DNA from: Streptomyces sp. NBC_01283
Lineage (GTDB): Bacteria > Actinomycetota > Actinomycetes > Streptomycetales > Streptomycetaceae
DNA: 64,000 bases
Direction: 5' to 3'
Assembly (NCBI RefSeq): GCF_041435335.1
Contig: NZ_CP108430.1
Coordinates: 2,703,501-2,767,500, forward strand
Position 1 is the stretch's first letter, and every line of letters starts with the position of its first letter. Shown here piece after piece: positions 27,481 through 35,702 of this stretch. A model generated the notes under the pieces. The model ran no database searches, had not been told where the DNA came from, and worked only from the letters and a program-made list of their open reading frames with translations. The translations under genes and the position numbers were made by a program.

Positions 27481-28230
27481 TCAGTCCCCGTCGTACCCCA
27501 AGTCCTCCGCGTCCTCGCCCTCTTCCTCGATGGCCTGCCGGACGATCCGGAGCGCAAGCCCTTCCGAGTAGCCCTTGCGGGCGAGCATGCCCGCGAGGCG
27601 GCGCAGTCGCTTGTCGCGGTCGAGGCCCCGCGTGGCACGGAGCTTGCGGGCGACGAGCTCGCGTGCCGTCGCCTCCTCCTGCTCCGAGTCGAGCTGTCCG
27701 ACAGCCTCCTCGATCAGCACGGCGTCCACGCCCTTCGTGCGCAGCTCCTGCGCGAGCGCCCGTCGGGCCAGACCCCGGCCGTGGTGCCGGGACTCCACCC
27801 ACGCGCCCGCGAAGGCACCATCATTGATCAGGCCGACCTCTTCGAAGCGGGTCAGCACCTCATCCGCCACGTCCTCCGGGATGTCCCGCTTGCGCAGCGC
27901 GTCGGCCAGCTGTTTGCGCGTGCGCGGGGTCCCGGTGAGCAGCCGCAGACAGATCGCCCGCGCCTTCTCACCCGGATCCGCTGTCGGCGGCTCCCCCTTC
28001 TCGGCCCTCGACGAGGAAGGGGGGCCGCTGTCCTGTGAACCACCGCCCCGGCTTTCACCGAAGCCGCCACGCCGTCGGCGGCCCTTCCGGCCGCCGCCCC
28101 CGCGGAAGCCGGTGCCGTCACCCTCCTGGTCGGCGCCACCCTGATCCGCACCGTCCGCGAGGCCTCTGCCCGCGGGATCGGTGTGGTGCTCGGGAACGAT
28201 CTGGTCCGCCCAGTCCGTGCGCCGCGTCAT
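27481..28230 (-). CDS. recX: RecA regulatory protein RecX
   Basis: A 249-residue protein. The first 85 residues are Gly/Arg-rich and probably disordered; the RecX three-helix repeats follow (ARAICLRLLTGTPRTRKQLADAL, FAGAWVESRHHGRGLARRALAQEL and the C-terminal GYSEGLALRIVRQAI). Known of the family: it inhibits RecA filament extension. It starts four bases after recA, so the two are cotranscribed. The N-terminal extension is longer than in most bacteria. Confidence 0.93.
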   Translation of the reverse strand: MTRRTDWADQIVPEHHTDPAGRGLADGADQGGADQEGDGTGFRGGGGRKGRRRRGGFGESRGGGSQDSGPPSSSRAEKGEPPTADPGEKARAICLRLLTGTPRTRKQLADALRKRDIPEDVADEVLTRFEEVGLINDGAFAGAWVESRHHGRGLARRALAQELRTKGVDAVLIEEAVGQLDSEQEEATARELVARKLRATRGLDRDKRLRRLAGMLARKGYSEGLALRIVRQAIEEEGEDAEDLGYDGD

Positions 28231-28233
28231 GGA

Positions 28234-29370
28234 TCAGCTCTTGGCCGCGGCGGCCTTGGGCTTGGTGGCCTTGGCCGCCGGTGCGGGCACCGTCTTGGCG
28301 GCGTCCTCGGCCGTGCCCGTCGCACCCGCCGCGTCCTTGCCCGGCTCCGCTGCGGCCGGCTCCTCCGCCTTCGGCTTCACGCCGACGCCCAGCTTCTCCT
28401 TGATCTTCCGCTCGATCTCGTTGGCGAGGTCGGGGTTGTCCTTGAGGAAGTTGCGGGCGTTCTCCTTGCCCTGGCCGAGCTGGTCGCCCTCGTACGTGTA
28501 CCAGGCGCCCGCCTTGCGGACGAAGCCGTTGTCCACGCCCATGTCGATCAGGCCGCCCTCGCGGCTGATGCCCTGGCCGTAGAGGATGTCGAACTCGGCC
28601 TGCTTGAAGGGCGGCGCGACCTTGTTCTTGACGACCTTGACGCGGGTGCGGTTGCCGACCGCGTCCGTGCCGTCCTTGAGGGTCTCGATCCGGCGGATGT
28701 CGAGCCGCACCGAGGCGTAGAACTTCAGCGCGCGGCCACCGGTCGTGGTCTCCGGCGAGCCGAACATCACGCCGATCTTCTCGCGCAGCTGGTTGATGAA
28801 GATCGCGGTGGTCTTGGACTGGTTGAGCGCGCTGGTGATCTTCCGGAGCGCCTGGCTCATCAGGCGGGCCTGCAGACCCACGTGCGAGTCGCCCATCTCG
28901 CCCTCGATTTCCGCGCGCGGCACCAGGGCCGCGACGGAGTCGATGACGATCAGGTCGAGCGCGCCGGAGCGGACCAGCATGTCGACGATCTCAAGAGCCT
29001 GCTCGCCGTTGTCCGGCTGGGACAGGATCAGGTTGTCGATGTCGACGCCCAGCTTCTTCGCGTACTCGGGGTCGAGTGCGTGCTCGGCGTCCACGAAGGC
29101 GACGGCGCCGCCCGCGCGCTGTGCGTTCGCCACGGCGTGCAGCGTCAGCGTCGTCTTACCGGAGGACTCCGGTCCGTACACCTCCACCACACGGCCGCGC
29201 GGGATGCCGCCGACGCCGAGCGCGACGTCGAGCGCGGTCGATCCGGTGGGGATGACCTCGATGGGGTCGTTCGGCCGCTCGCCCATGCGCATCACTGCGC
29301 CCTTGCCGAATTGCCGTTCAATCTGTGCGAGCGCGGCTTCGAGCGCCTTCTCGCGGTCGGTTCCTGCCAT
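28234..29370 (-). CDS. recA: Recombinase RecA
   Basis: A 378-residue DNA strand-exchange ATPase and coprotease. Walker [10 protein letters not shown] is at residues 66-74, the Walker B strand is [14 protein letters not shown], the loop region follows ([31 protein letters not shown]), and the C-terminal tail is Lys/Ala/Pro-rich as in other streptomycetes. The start is ATG 29370. An SOS-type operator lies 187 bases upstream of it. Confidence 0.98.
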   Translation of the reverse strand: MAGTDREKALEAALAQIERQFGKGAVMRMGERPNDPIEVIPTGSTALDVALGVGGIPRGRVVEVYGPESSGKTTLTLHAVANAQRAGGAVAFVDAEHALDPEYAKKLGVDIDNLILSQPDNGEQALEIVDMLVRSGALDLIVIDSVAALVPRAEIEGEMGDSHVGLQARLMSQALRKITSALNQSKTTAIFINQLREKIGVMFGSPETTTGGRALKFYASVRLDIRRIETLKDGTDAVGNRTRVKVVKNKVAPPFKQAEFDILYGQGISREGGLIDMGVDNGFVRKAGAWYTYEGDQLGQGKENARNFLKDNPDLANEIERKIKEKLGVGVKPKAEEPAAAEPGKDAAGATGTAEDAAKTVPAPAAKATKPKAAAAKS

Positions 29371-29459
29371 GGGTTCCACCCGATTTGCTTGTGTCGATCG
29401 CTTCACGTCAATGACGCTAGCGCCTGCCACTGACAATCCGCCCCGACGCCCGTCCGGCC

Positions 29460-29468
29460 TGTGGATAA
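29460..29468 (-). promoter_or_regulatory. Perfect single DnaA-box sequence upstream of recA
   Basis: The minus strand reads TTATCCACA, identical to the classical DnaA box. One isolated copy in the recA 5' region may be chance or a minor regulatory site. Confidence 0.3.
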
Positions 29469-29556
29469 CTCGAGGCGATCGCCCCGCCGGAATCCGCCGG
29501 AGCCCCAGGGATCCCCCCGCGAAAACCCCGGGAAAACGCCGCCAGGCAACCCATAA

Positions 29557-29568
29557 GAATGGATGTTC
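29557..29568 (-). promoter_or_regulatory. LexA/SOS box of the recA promoter
   Basis: The minus strand reads GAACATCCATTC, matching the actinobacterial and Bacillus SOS palindrome GAAC-N4-GTTC with one mismatch. The same imperfect box has, as I recall, been described for Streptomyces lividans recA. It is the expected LexA operator. Confidence 0.75.
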
Positions 29569-29685
29569 GATTTTGGTGTCAAGCGCACCACGCGGGTCCC
29601 ACCGAGAGTACGGAAGGGGCCGGTCCGCCCGGCGCACCTCGCCCGTCCGATCCTTCGCGCCGCGCTCCCGAGGGGGAATCCTCGG

Positions 29686-31038
29686 CTACTCGCGTTCGCC
29701 CGAGCCCGGCGCTGAGCCCGAGGCCTCGTCCGAGGCGACCTCGGCCTCCGACGCCGCCCCCGGGTGGTTCGGCCCGCGCATCGCGCGCCTCATGCGCGTG
29801 AGGAGGGACACTCCGCCCTTGCGCCGGTGCCCGTGGACGCGCGGGTCGTCCGTGACGTCGTACCGCTTCACGTACGCCCCCAGGAAGGCCTGCAGGGTCG
29901 CGATCGCCGGGATGGAGATCAGGGCGCCGACCGCGCCGAGGAGGGCCGTGCCCGCGATGACCGAGCCGAAGGCGACCGCCGGGTGGATGTCCACGCTCTT
30001 GGCGGTGAGCTTGGGCTGCAGGACGTAGTTCTCGAACTGCTGGTAGACCACGACGAAGATCAGCACCCACAGCGCGTACCAGGGGTTCACCGTGAAGGCG
30101 ATCAGCATCGGCAGCGCGCCCGCGAGATACGTGCCGATGGTGGGGATGAACTGCGAGACCAGGCCGACCCACACCGCGAGCACGGGCGCGTACGGCACGC
30201 CGAGGGCCTGCAGCAGGACGTAGTGCGCGACTCCGGAGATCAGGGCCATCAGACCGCGCGAGTAGAGATAGCCGCCGGTCTTGTCGACCGCGATCTCCCA
30301 GGCGCGGAGCACCTCGGCCTGGCGGGCGGGCGGCAGCACCGAGCAGAGGGCACGCCGCAGCCGCGGGCCGTCGGCTGCGAAGTAGAACGAGAACAGCAGG
30401 ACCGTCAGGAGCTGGAAGAGACCCCCGAGGACCTGCGCCGACACGTCCAGGACGCCGCTGGCGCTGTTCTGCACGTACTTCTGGAGCCAGTCCGAGTGGA
30501 CGAGGCTGTCCTGGATCTCGACCCGGGAGAGCTCCGTGTGGAACGTCTGGTTGATCCAGCTGATGACCTTGTCGAGGTAGTCGGGGAAGTCCTCGACCAT
30601 GTCCACGATCTGGCCCGCGAGCATCGATCCCATGAGCGTGATGAAGCCCGCGCTCGCGATCAGGACACCGAGGAAGACCAGGAAGGTGGCGAAGCCCCTG
30701 CGCAGCCCGCGCGCGGCCATCCAGCTCACCGCGGGCTCGACCGCGAGTGCCAGGAAGAACGCGATCAGGATGTTGATCAACAGCCCGGTCAGCTGGTGGA
30801 AGGCCCAACTGCCCAGCTGGAAACAGGCGATGAGTGCGAGGGCGAGCACCATGGCGCGCGGCAGCCAGCGCGGCATGCTGGCGGCCCGCCCGGTTTCCGC
30901 CCCGTTCGGGGGCTGTGCGGGCGGCGTCGTGCCGAGCGGAGCTACATCCTGAGTGACCTGCGCGGTCTCGTCTGTCGATGCCACGGGGCCAGTCTCGCCC
31001 ACGTCACCGACATTCGGCCCCCGCCCCCGCTCCTTCAC
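29686..31038 (-). CDS. AI-2E (PerM) family membrane transporter
   Basis: A 450-residue multi-spanning protein. Features of the family: paired N-terminal helices (AMVLALALIACFQLGSWAF, LLINILIAFFLALAVEPAV), a long amphipathic middle segment, and the C-terminal block PTIGTYLAGALPMLIAF with GSVIAGTALLGAVGALISIPAIA. Known members export small molecules or exchange sodium; the substrate here is unknown. The cytoplasmic tails are acidic and Pro-rich. The start is GTG 31038; GTG at the VASTDETAQ position is an alternative. Confidence 0.9.
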   Translation of the reverse strand: MKERGRGPNVGDVGETGPVASTDETAQVTQDVAPLGTTPPAQPPNGAETGRAASMPRWLPRAMVLALALIACFQLGSWAFHQLTGLLINILIAFFLALAVEPAVSWMAARGLRRGFATFLVFLGVLIASAGFITLMGSMLAGQIVDMVEDFPDYLDKVISWINQTFHTELSRVEIQDSLVHSDWLQKYVQNSASGVLDVSAQVLGGLFQLLTVLLFSFYFAADGPRLRRALCSVLPPARQAEVLRAWEIAVDKTGGYLYSRGLMALISGVAHYVLLQALGVPYAPVLAVWVGLVSQFIPTIGTYLAGALPMLIAFTVNPWYALWVLIFVVVYQQFENYVLQPKLTAKSVDIHPAVAFGSVIAGTALLGAVGALISIPAIATLQAFLGAYVKRYDVTDDPRVHGHRRKGGVSLLTRMRRAMRGPNHPGAASEAEVASDEASGSAPGSGERE

Positions 31039-31089
31039 GCTCGACGGCGCCCGCTACGGGCTACCGGAAGACGGCGAAGTATCCGGCCG

Positions 31090-31284
31090 TCAGCGCCTTT
31101 CGGCCGGTACGTCCATGGCCGCGCAGACGGCGCGCCAGACATCCTTGGCCTCCCAGCCCGCGTCCAGTGCCTGATGCACCGTGCGCCCGCCGAGCTCGGC
31201 CATCACATGATCGCGAGCGAACGAGTCGGCGTACCCCTGCCCGAAGTGGTCCGCCATCCGCTCCCAGAAAACCGTCAACCGCAT
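31090..31284 (-). CDS. DUF3046 family small protein
   Basis: 64 residues, starting MRLTVFWERMADHFG and including GYADSFARDHVMAELGGRT, which fits DUF3046, a small actinobacterial family often near recA. Function unknown. It is first in the leftward unit with the AI-2E transporter, 51 bases upstream of it. Confidence 0.88.
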   Translation of the reverse strand: MRLTVFWERMADHFGQGYADSFARDHVMAELGGRTVHQALDAGWEAKDVWRAVCAAMDVPAERR

Positions 31285-31363
31285 GCATTCAGTATCGCTC
31301 CCTTGAGAGTGCAGCCTGGCGCAGGGGGCTCACCGAAGGCGCTTTCCGGCCTACGGTCTGTGC

Positions 31364-32350
31364 ATGGCCGAAACCGGAGCATCCCCGCATGGCGCGCCCT
31401 CACCGGTCGCGCGCGCCGAGCACTTCGTCTGGCTCACCGCGCGCGTCCTTGAGCAGCGGCGGTTTGCTTACCACTTCCTGAGCGGCGCGGGCGGCGCGGG
31501 AGCCGACCCCTCGGGCGACGCGGTCGAGACCGCCCTGGCCGCGTACAGCACCGAGGACGGCGGGTACGGGTACGCGCTCGAACCGGATCTGCGCGGCCCT
31601 GTCAGTCAGCCCCTGCACGTCGGCCACGCGCTGCGCGTCCTGGACTCGATCCGACGCTGCGGCGGGCAGCGGGTGGAACGCGTGTGCCGCTACCTGACGT
31701 CGGTGTCGACGTCCGACGGCGCCCTCCCGGCGATCCATCCCGGCCAACGCGGTTACCCCTCGGCCCCGTTCATGCCCGTGGTGGACGATCCGCCCAGCGA
31801 ACTCCTGGCCACCGGCCCCGTAGTGGGCCTGTTGCACCGCAACGAGGTGTGGCACGCCTGGCTGTTCAGGGCCACCGACTTCTGCTGGGCCGCGGTGGAC
31901 TCCCTGGACAAGTCCCATCCGTACGAGCTCCAGGCGGCCGTCGCCTTCCTCGACGGGGCGCCCGACCGCCCGCGCGCGGAGGCGGCCGCCGACCGGCTCG
32001 GCAGGATCGCGCGGGAGCAGCGCCTCGTGACGCTCGACCCCGAGCGGTTGGACGCGTATCCCGTGGCACCGGGCTACGCACCGGGTGAGCACCACTTCGC
32101 GCACGACTACGCGAAGGTCCCCGAGTCGCTCGCGCGCGCGTGGTTCACCGACGAGGAGATGGCGCGCTCCCTGGACTTCCTCGAGCGGGAGCAGCAGGAG
32201 GACGGCGGCTGGCCGATCCTCCCCCGTAGCTCAACGCATGGGGGGACCCCCACGCGGCAGTGGGCGCCGGGCAGCGCCCTCGAAGCCCGCCCGATCGTCA
32301 CCATCGAGGCGCTGCGCACGCTTCGGGCGTACGGACGGCCCATCGCCTGA
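31364..32350 (+). CDS. Prenyltransferase/terpene-cyclase-fold repeat protein of unknown function
   Basis: A 328-residue soluble protein with alpha/alpha-barrel signatures: STEDGGYGYALEPDLRG, SDGALPAIHPGQRGYPS and EREQQEDGGWPI followed by SALEARPIVTIEALRTLRAYGR, like the QW-type repeats of squalene/prenyltransferase folds. It lacks a recognisable DXDD catalytic motif, so enzymatic activity is doubtful. It is divergent from the DUF3046 gene and convergent with the PucR regulator (20-base gap). Confidence 0.75.
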   Translation: MAETGASPHGAPSPVARAEHFVWLTARVLEQRRFAYHFLSGAGGAGADPSGDAVETALAAYSTEDGGYGYALEPDLRGPVSQPLHVGHALRVLDSIRRCGGQRVERVCRYLTSVSTSDGALPAIHPGQRGYPSAPFMPVVDDPPSELLATGPVVGLLHRNEVWHAWLFRATDFCWAAVDSLDKSHPYELQAAVAFLDGAPDRPRAEAAADRLGRIAREQRLVTLDPERLDAYPVAPGYAPGEHHFAHDYAKVPESLARAWFTDEEMARSLDFLEREQQEDGGWPILPRSSTHGGTPTRQWAPGSALEARPIVTIEALRTLRAYGRPIA

Positions 32351-32370
32351 CAGGGCCTCGCGCTCCCCTC

Positions 32371-33540
32371 TCAGCAGTCCCCGGCCTCCCTCAGCAGGAG
32401 CGCCGCGATGGCGAGTGCGGTGCCGCGCGGCGCCGACAGGTCGATGCCGGTGAGTTCGCCGATCTTCGCGAGGCGGTTGTCGACGGTGTTGGGGTGCAGG
32501 CCGAGGGCGGCGGCGGTCGCCCTGCGCTCCTGCTGATGGCCCAGGTGGGTACGGAGCGTCTCCAGGAGCTCGGGGCGGTCGGCCACCGGGTCGAGCAGTG
32601 CGGAGATGAGGTGGCTGCTCTCGTTGCGACGGGAGAGGTGGTACTCGAGGAGCACGTCCTCCATGCGGTGCAGTGCCGGAGGCAGGCCGCACGCGCGCGT
32701 GATGCGCAGTATCTCGGTCGCGGTCCTGGCCGCGTCGGTGATGGCCTCGGGTCCGGCGGCATCCACGGCGGCCACACGTACGGGAAGGCCGCAGGCCTTG
32801 CTGAGGCGGCGCGGCAGGTCTTCGGGAGGCCGGCAGTCCCGGGGCACGATGCCCCGACCGCCCTCGCCTTCCAGGAGCGCGAGCACCTCCACCCCGAAGG
32901 CGTGGTCCAGTGCGGTCTGTACGCGCCGCAGGCGGCGCCGTACCGCTACGGGGCCCTCGGCCGGCGCCTCGTCGAAACCGACCGCCAGGACGAGCACCGG
33001 CCCGGCCAGGCGCAGTTGGTCGAGCAGCACATGGCCGGGCGGCACCATGCCGTCGAGCAGACCGCGGATCAGGGAACCGCGCTGGGCGCGCTGCTCGGCC
33101 TCCAGGGCGGACCGCTCGTCCAGGTAGGTCTCGGCCACGGTGCCGACGATGGCGGGGTGCGACTGCAGCAGCACGTCCACGAGTTCGACCAGGGCGGCTT
33201 CCTCGCCGGGTCGGGCCTCATCGCGCAGCGCCTGCCACAGGACGTAGACCCCCAGAGCGTGCGTACGCAGCAGCAGGTGCAGCGGCATGCCCTCTTCCGC
33301 GCGCTGCGCGGCCCGCTCGCGGAAGAGCCGGTGGCTGCCGGGCTGATCGGTGACACGGCGCAGGAAGAGGCGCACTCCGTGGCGTGCGGTCGCGGCTATC
33401 TCCACGTCCTTCACGTCGTCGGGGAGCTCCGCGTACCCGGGCAGCTCCTCGAACGACTCACGGGCCATCCTGCGGGCCAGTTCGTTGACCCTGGGCTCGC
33501 AGCGCGCGGCGAGAGACCTCGCCTCGGAGGACAGCGCCAC
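32371..33540 (-). CDS. PucR/CdaR-type transcriptional regulator
   Basis: 389 residues, starting at GTG 33540 with AGGAGACATC upstream. The N-terminal two thirds is helical and of the type found with PucR-family sensors. The C-terminal HTH_30 block reads LRTHLGHQQERRATAAALGLHPNTVDNRLAKIGELTG, the family hallmark. It follows azlD on the same strand by 69 bases, yet its target and ligand are not evident. Confidence 0.88.
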   Translation of the reverse strand: MALSSEARSLAARCEPRVNELARRMARESFEELPGYAELPDDVKDVEIAATARHGVRLFLRRVTDQPGSHRLFRERAAQRAEEGMPLHLLLRTHALGVYVLWQALRDEARPGEEAALVELVDVLLQSHPAIVGTVAETYLDERSALEAEQRAQRGSLIRGLLDGMVPPGHVLLDQLRLAGPVLVLAVGFDEAPAEGPVAVRRRLRRVQTALDHAFGVEVLALLEGEGGRGIVPRDCRPPEDLPRRLSKACGLPVRVAAVDAAGPEAITDAARTATEILRITRACGLPPALHRMEDVLLEYHLSRRNESSHLISALLDPVADRPELLETLRTHLGHQQERRATAAALGLHPNTVDNRLAKIGELTGIDLSAPRGTALAIAALLLREAGDC

Positions 33541-33609
33541 GATGTCTCCTCTTCGGGGGCCGGGCCGCGGTGGTGACGCGTCACATTACAGAGGGCGGCC
33601 GGGCGGCGA

Positions 33610-33918
33610 TCAGCCCAGGAGCGCCCGCACTCCGGCGGTGACGACCACGGCCGCCCCGATGACGACCAGGAACGGCGCCCGCAACAGCAGCGCCACGGCC
33701 GCCGCCGCGAGCCCCACGGCCTTGGCGTCGAGCTCCAGGACCCGCCCGTCGGCGAAGGCCTGCTGGGCCGTGAGCGCGGCCAGCAGCGCCACGGGCAGCA
33801 GGGCGGCCATGCGCTTGACGAGCGGGCGTTCCAGGGCGCCCGCGGGAACCAGCAGGCCCGCGAGCTTCACGAGGTAGCAACCGGCGAAGGTCACGCCGAT
33901 CGCGATCCAGATGTTCAA
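33610..33918 (-). CDS. azlD: AzlD-domain branched-chain amino acid exporter subunit
   Basis: A 102-residue hydrophobic protein with four helices (IWIAIGVTFAGCYLVKLAGLL, MAALLPVALLAALTAQQAF, VGLAAAAVALLLRAPFLVVIG). It overlaps the azlC end by four bases. Known of the family: AzlC and AzlD together export branched-chain amino acids or analogs. Size and order match the usual azlCD pair. Confidence 0.9.
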   Translation of the reverse strand: MNIWIAIGVTFAGCYLVKLAGLLVPAGALERPLVKRMAALLPVALLAALTAQQAFADGRVLELDAKAVGLAAAAVALLLRAPFLVVIGAAVVVTAGVRALLG

Positions 33919-34760
33919 CGGTCTTCCTTCTGAGTGTCGTCATGCGTGACGTCCTGGGTGCCGTCGGGGCGCGCGTCTCCCATGGCGGCGGGCTTGGAGG
34001 CGGACTTGCGGCCCTCTACGTAGAGCACCGCCGGCGCGGCGAGCGCGGCCACCAGGACCGGCACTCCCGCGGGCAGCACGGGCAGCAGGCCGAGCCCCAG
34101 GACGACCGCGACGGCGGCAACGGCCCGCTCCGTGGTCGTCCGCAGCATCGGCGCGAGGAGCGCCAGGAAGACAGCCGGTCCCGCGGCGTCGAGCCCCCAC
34201 ACATCGGTGTCGCCGATGGCTTCGGCACCGAGCGCCCCGAGGAGCGTGGTGAGGTTCCACAGCATGTAGAGGCTCAGCCCGGTGACGGTGAAGCCGATGC
34301 GGGCGGCCCGCCGGGTCGGCTGGGCGAGCGAGACGGCGGTGGTCTCGTCGATGACCCAGTGGGCGGCGAACGGACGCACCGCGCGCGGGAGGGCGAGCAA
34401 CTGCGAGAGCCGCAGCCCGTAGAACGCGTTGCGTACGCCGAGGAAGAAGGCCCCCGCCGCGGCGGTGAACGGGTTGCCGCCGCCCGCGAGAGCCCCGACC
34501 AGCGCGAACTGCGAGGCGCCCGTGAAGACCAGCAGGCTGAGCGCGCAGGTCTGCAGCACGGTGAGTCCACTGCCGGCCGAGGTCACCCCGAAGGCGAAGC
34601 CGGACAGCCCGACGGCGATCCCGACGCCGAGTGCGTCCCGGACGACGGCGGAACCGGGTTTCTCCGGCGCGTCCGCGCCCAATCGCCCGGGAACGCCGGC
34701 TGTCGCATCCGCCGGGGTGCCTGCGCTTATGTCTGCGGGTGTCGTCTGTTGTTCTGCCAC
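33915..34760 (-). CDS. azlC: AzlC-family amino acid exporter large subunit
   Basis: 281 residues. A hydrophilic N-terminus of about 45 residues is followed by the AzlC core (GIAVGLSGFAFGVTSAGSGLT, SLLVFTGASQFALVGAL, FFLGVRNAFYGLRLSQLL, HWVIDETTAVSLAQP) and more helices. GTG 34760 was taken as start. This overlaps the AraC gene stop by 34 bases, so a slightly later start is possible. It probably forms one leftward unit with araC and azlD. Confidence 0.88.
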   Translation of the reverse strand: MAEQQTTPADISAGTPADATAGVPGRLGADAPEKPGSAVVRDALGVGIAVGLSGFAFGVTSAGSGLTVLQTCALSLLVFTGASQFALVGALAGGGNPFTAAAGAFFLGVRNAFYGLRLSQLLALPRAVRPFAAHWVIDETTAVSLAQPTRRAARIGFTVTGLSLYMLWNLTTLLGALGAEAIGDTDVWGLDAAGPAVFLALLAPMLRTTTERAVAAVAVVLGLGLLPVLPAGVPVLVAALAAPAVLYVEGRKSASKPAAMGDARPDGTQDVTHDDTQKEDR

Positions 34761-35623
34761 ACATCGGACGGTACGAGCAGGGCCGATTCCCCGTCTTGTA
34801 CGTTCTTGCGCTCGCGCTGGTACGCCCCCGGCGGCACCCCGACGATGCGCGTGAAGTGCCGGTTCAAGTGCGGCTGGTCGGTGAAGCCCACGGCGACAGC
34901 CGCTTCGGACGGTGACGTTCCGGCATCCAAGAGGCGTCGTGCGGCGCGCACCCGCGCGTCGGTGAGCCACGCGTGCGGAGGCATCCCGTACACGTCACGG
35001 AAGGCCCGCAGCAGGGCGAAGGGGCCCACTCCGAGGTCGGTGGCGAGCCGCTCCAGGCTCGGCGGGTCGGCGAGCCGCTCCTCAAGGACGGCACGCGCGC
35101 GTGCCGCGACCCTGGCGCCCGCCGTGCGCACCGCACGCTGAGGAACGGGCCCGCCGTTCAGCCGCAGCAGCCGGGTCACGGCCACCCGCAGCAGGGTGTC
35201 GGCGGCGAGCGCGTTGCCGTCATCGGCGGCTCTCAGCACCCGGTGGACGAGGGCCACGCCGTACGGGTCCTCGATCACCGGACGGAGGAAGCCGGGGGTC
35301 CCCCGGATGGTGGTGGTCTCCGCGGCGATGTCGGCGACCAGATCCGGGGACGGATAGACCGCCGCGTACCGCCATCCCTCGGGCGCACCGGCCCGGCCCG
35401 TGTGCATCGTGTCGGGGTTGATCAGGGCCAGGGCCCCCGGGCCCGCGTGCTGGTCGGCGCCGCCGTGGTGGAAGACGTCGACACCCTCGGCGATCGCGGC
35501 GATCACGTAGTGCTCGTGGGTGTGCCGCACGAACGTCTTGCTGATGTAGTGAGCACGCAGCAGGTCGACTCCGGGCAGCTCCGCGTACCGCCAGTGCCGC
35601 GCCTGCTCCGCCGAACCTGCCAT
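34727..35623 (-). CDS. AraC-family transcriptional regulator
   Basis: A 298-residue regulator with an N-terminal cupin-like AraC_binding domain (RHTHEHYVIAAIAEGVDVFHHGG) and a C-terminal double HTH (LERLATDLGVGPFALLRAFRDVYG, then PSEAAVAVGFTDQPHLNRHFTRIVGVPPGAYQRER). ATG 35623 has GAGG upstream. A much longer frame exists but is antisense to lhr. Overlap with azlC suggests it controls the exporter, as in many streptomycete azlCD loci. Confidence 0.9.
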   Translation of the reverse strand: MAGSAEQARHWRYAELPGVDLLRAHYISKTFVRHTHEHYVIAAIAEGVDVFHHGGADQHAGPGALALINPDTMHTGRAGAPEGWRYAAVYPSPDLVADIAAETTTIRGTPGFLRPVIEDPYGVALVHRVLRAADDGNALAADTLLRVAVTRLLRLNGGPVPQRAVRTAGARVAARARAVLEERLADPPSLERLATDLGVGPFALLRAFRDVYGMPPHAWLTDARVRAARRLLDAGTSPSEAAVAVGFTDQPHLNRHFTRIVGVPPGAYQRERKNVQDGESALLVPSDVWQNNRRHPQT

Positions 35624-35702
35624 GACCTCATTCTGCGACAGCCACGCAACCCCTTCTCCGCAGGTCGGCGCCGTTGTCAGTGGCGGGGTGCACGATGGGG
35701 TC

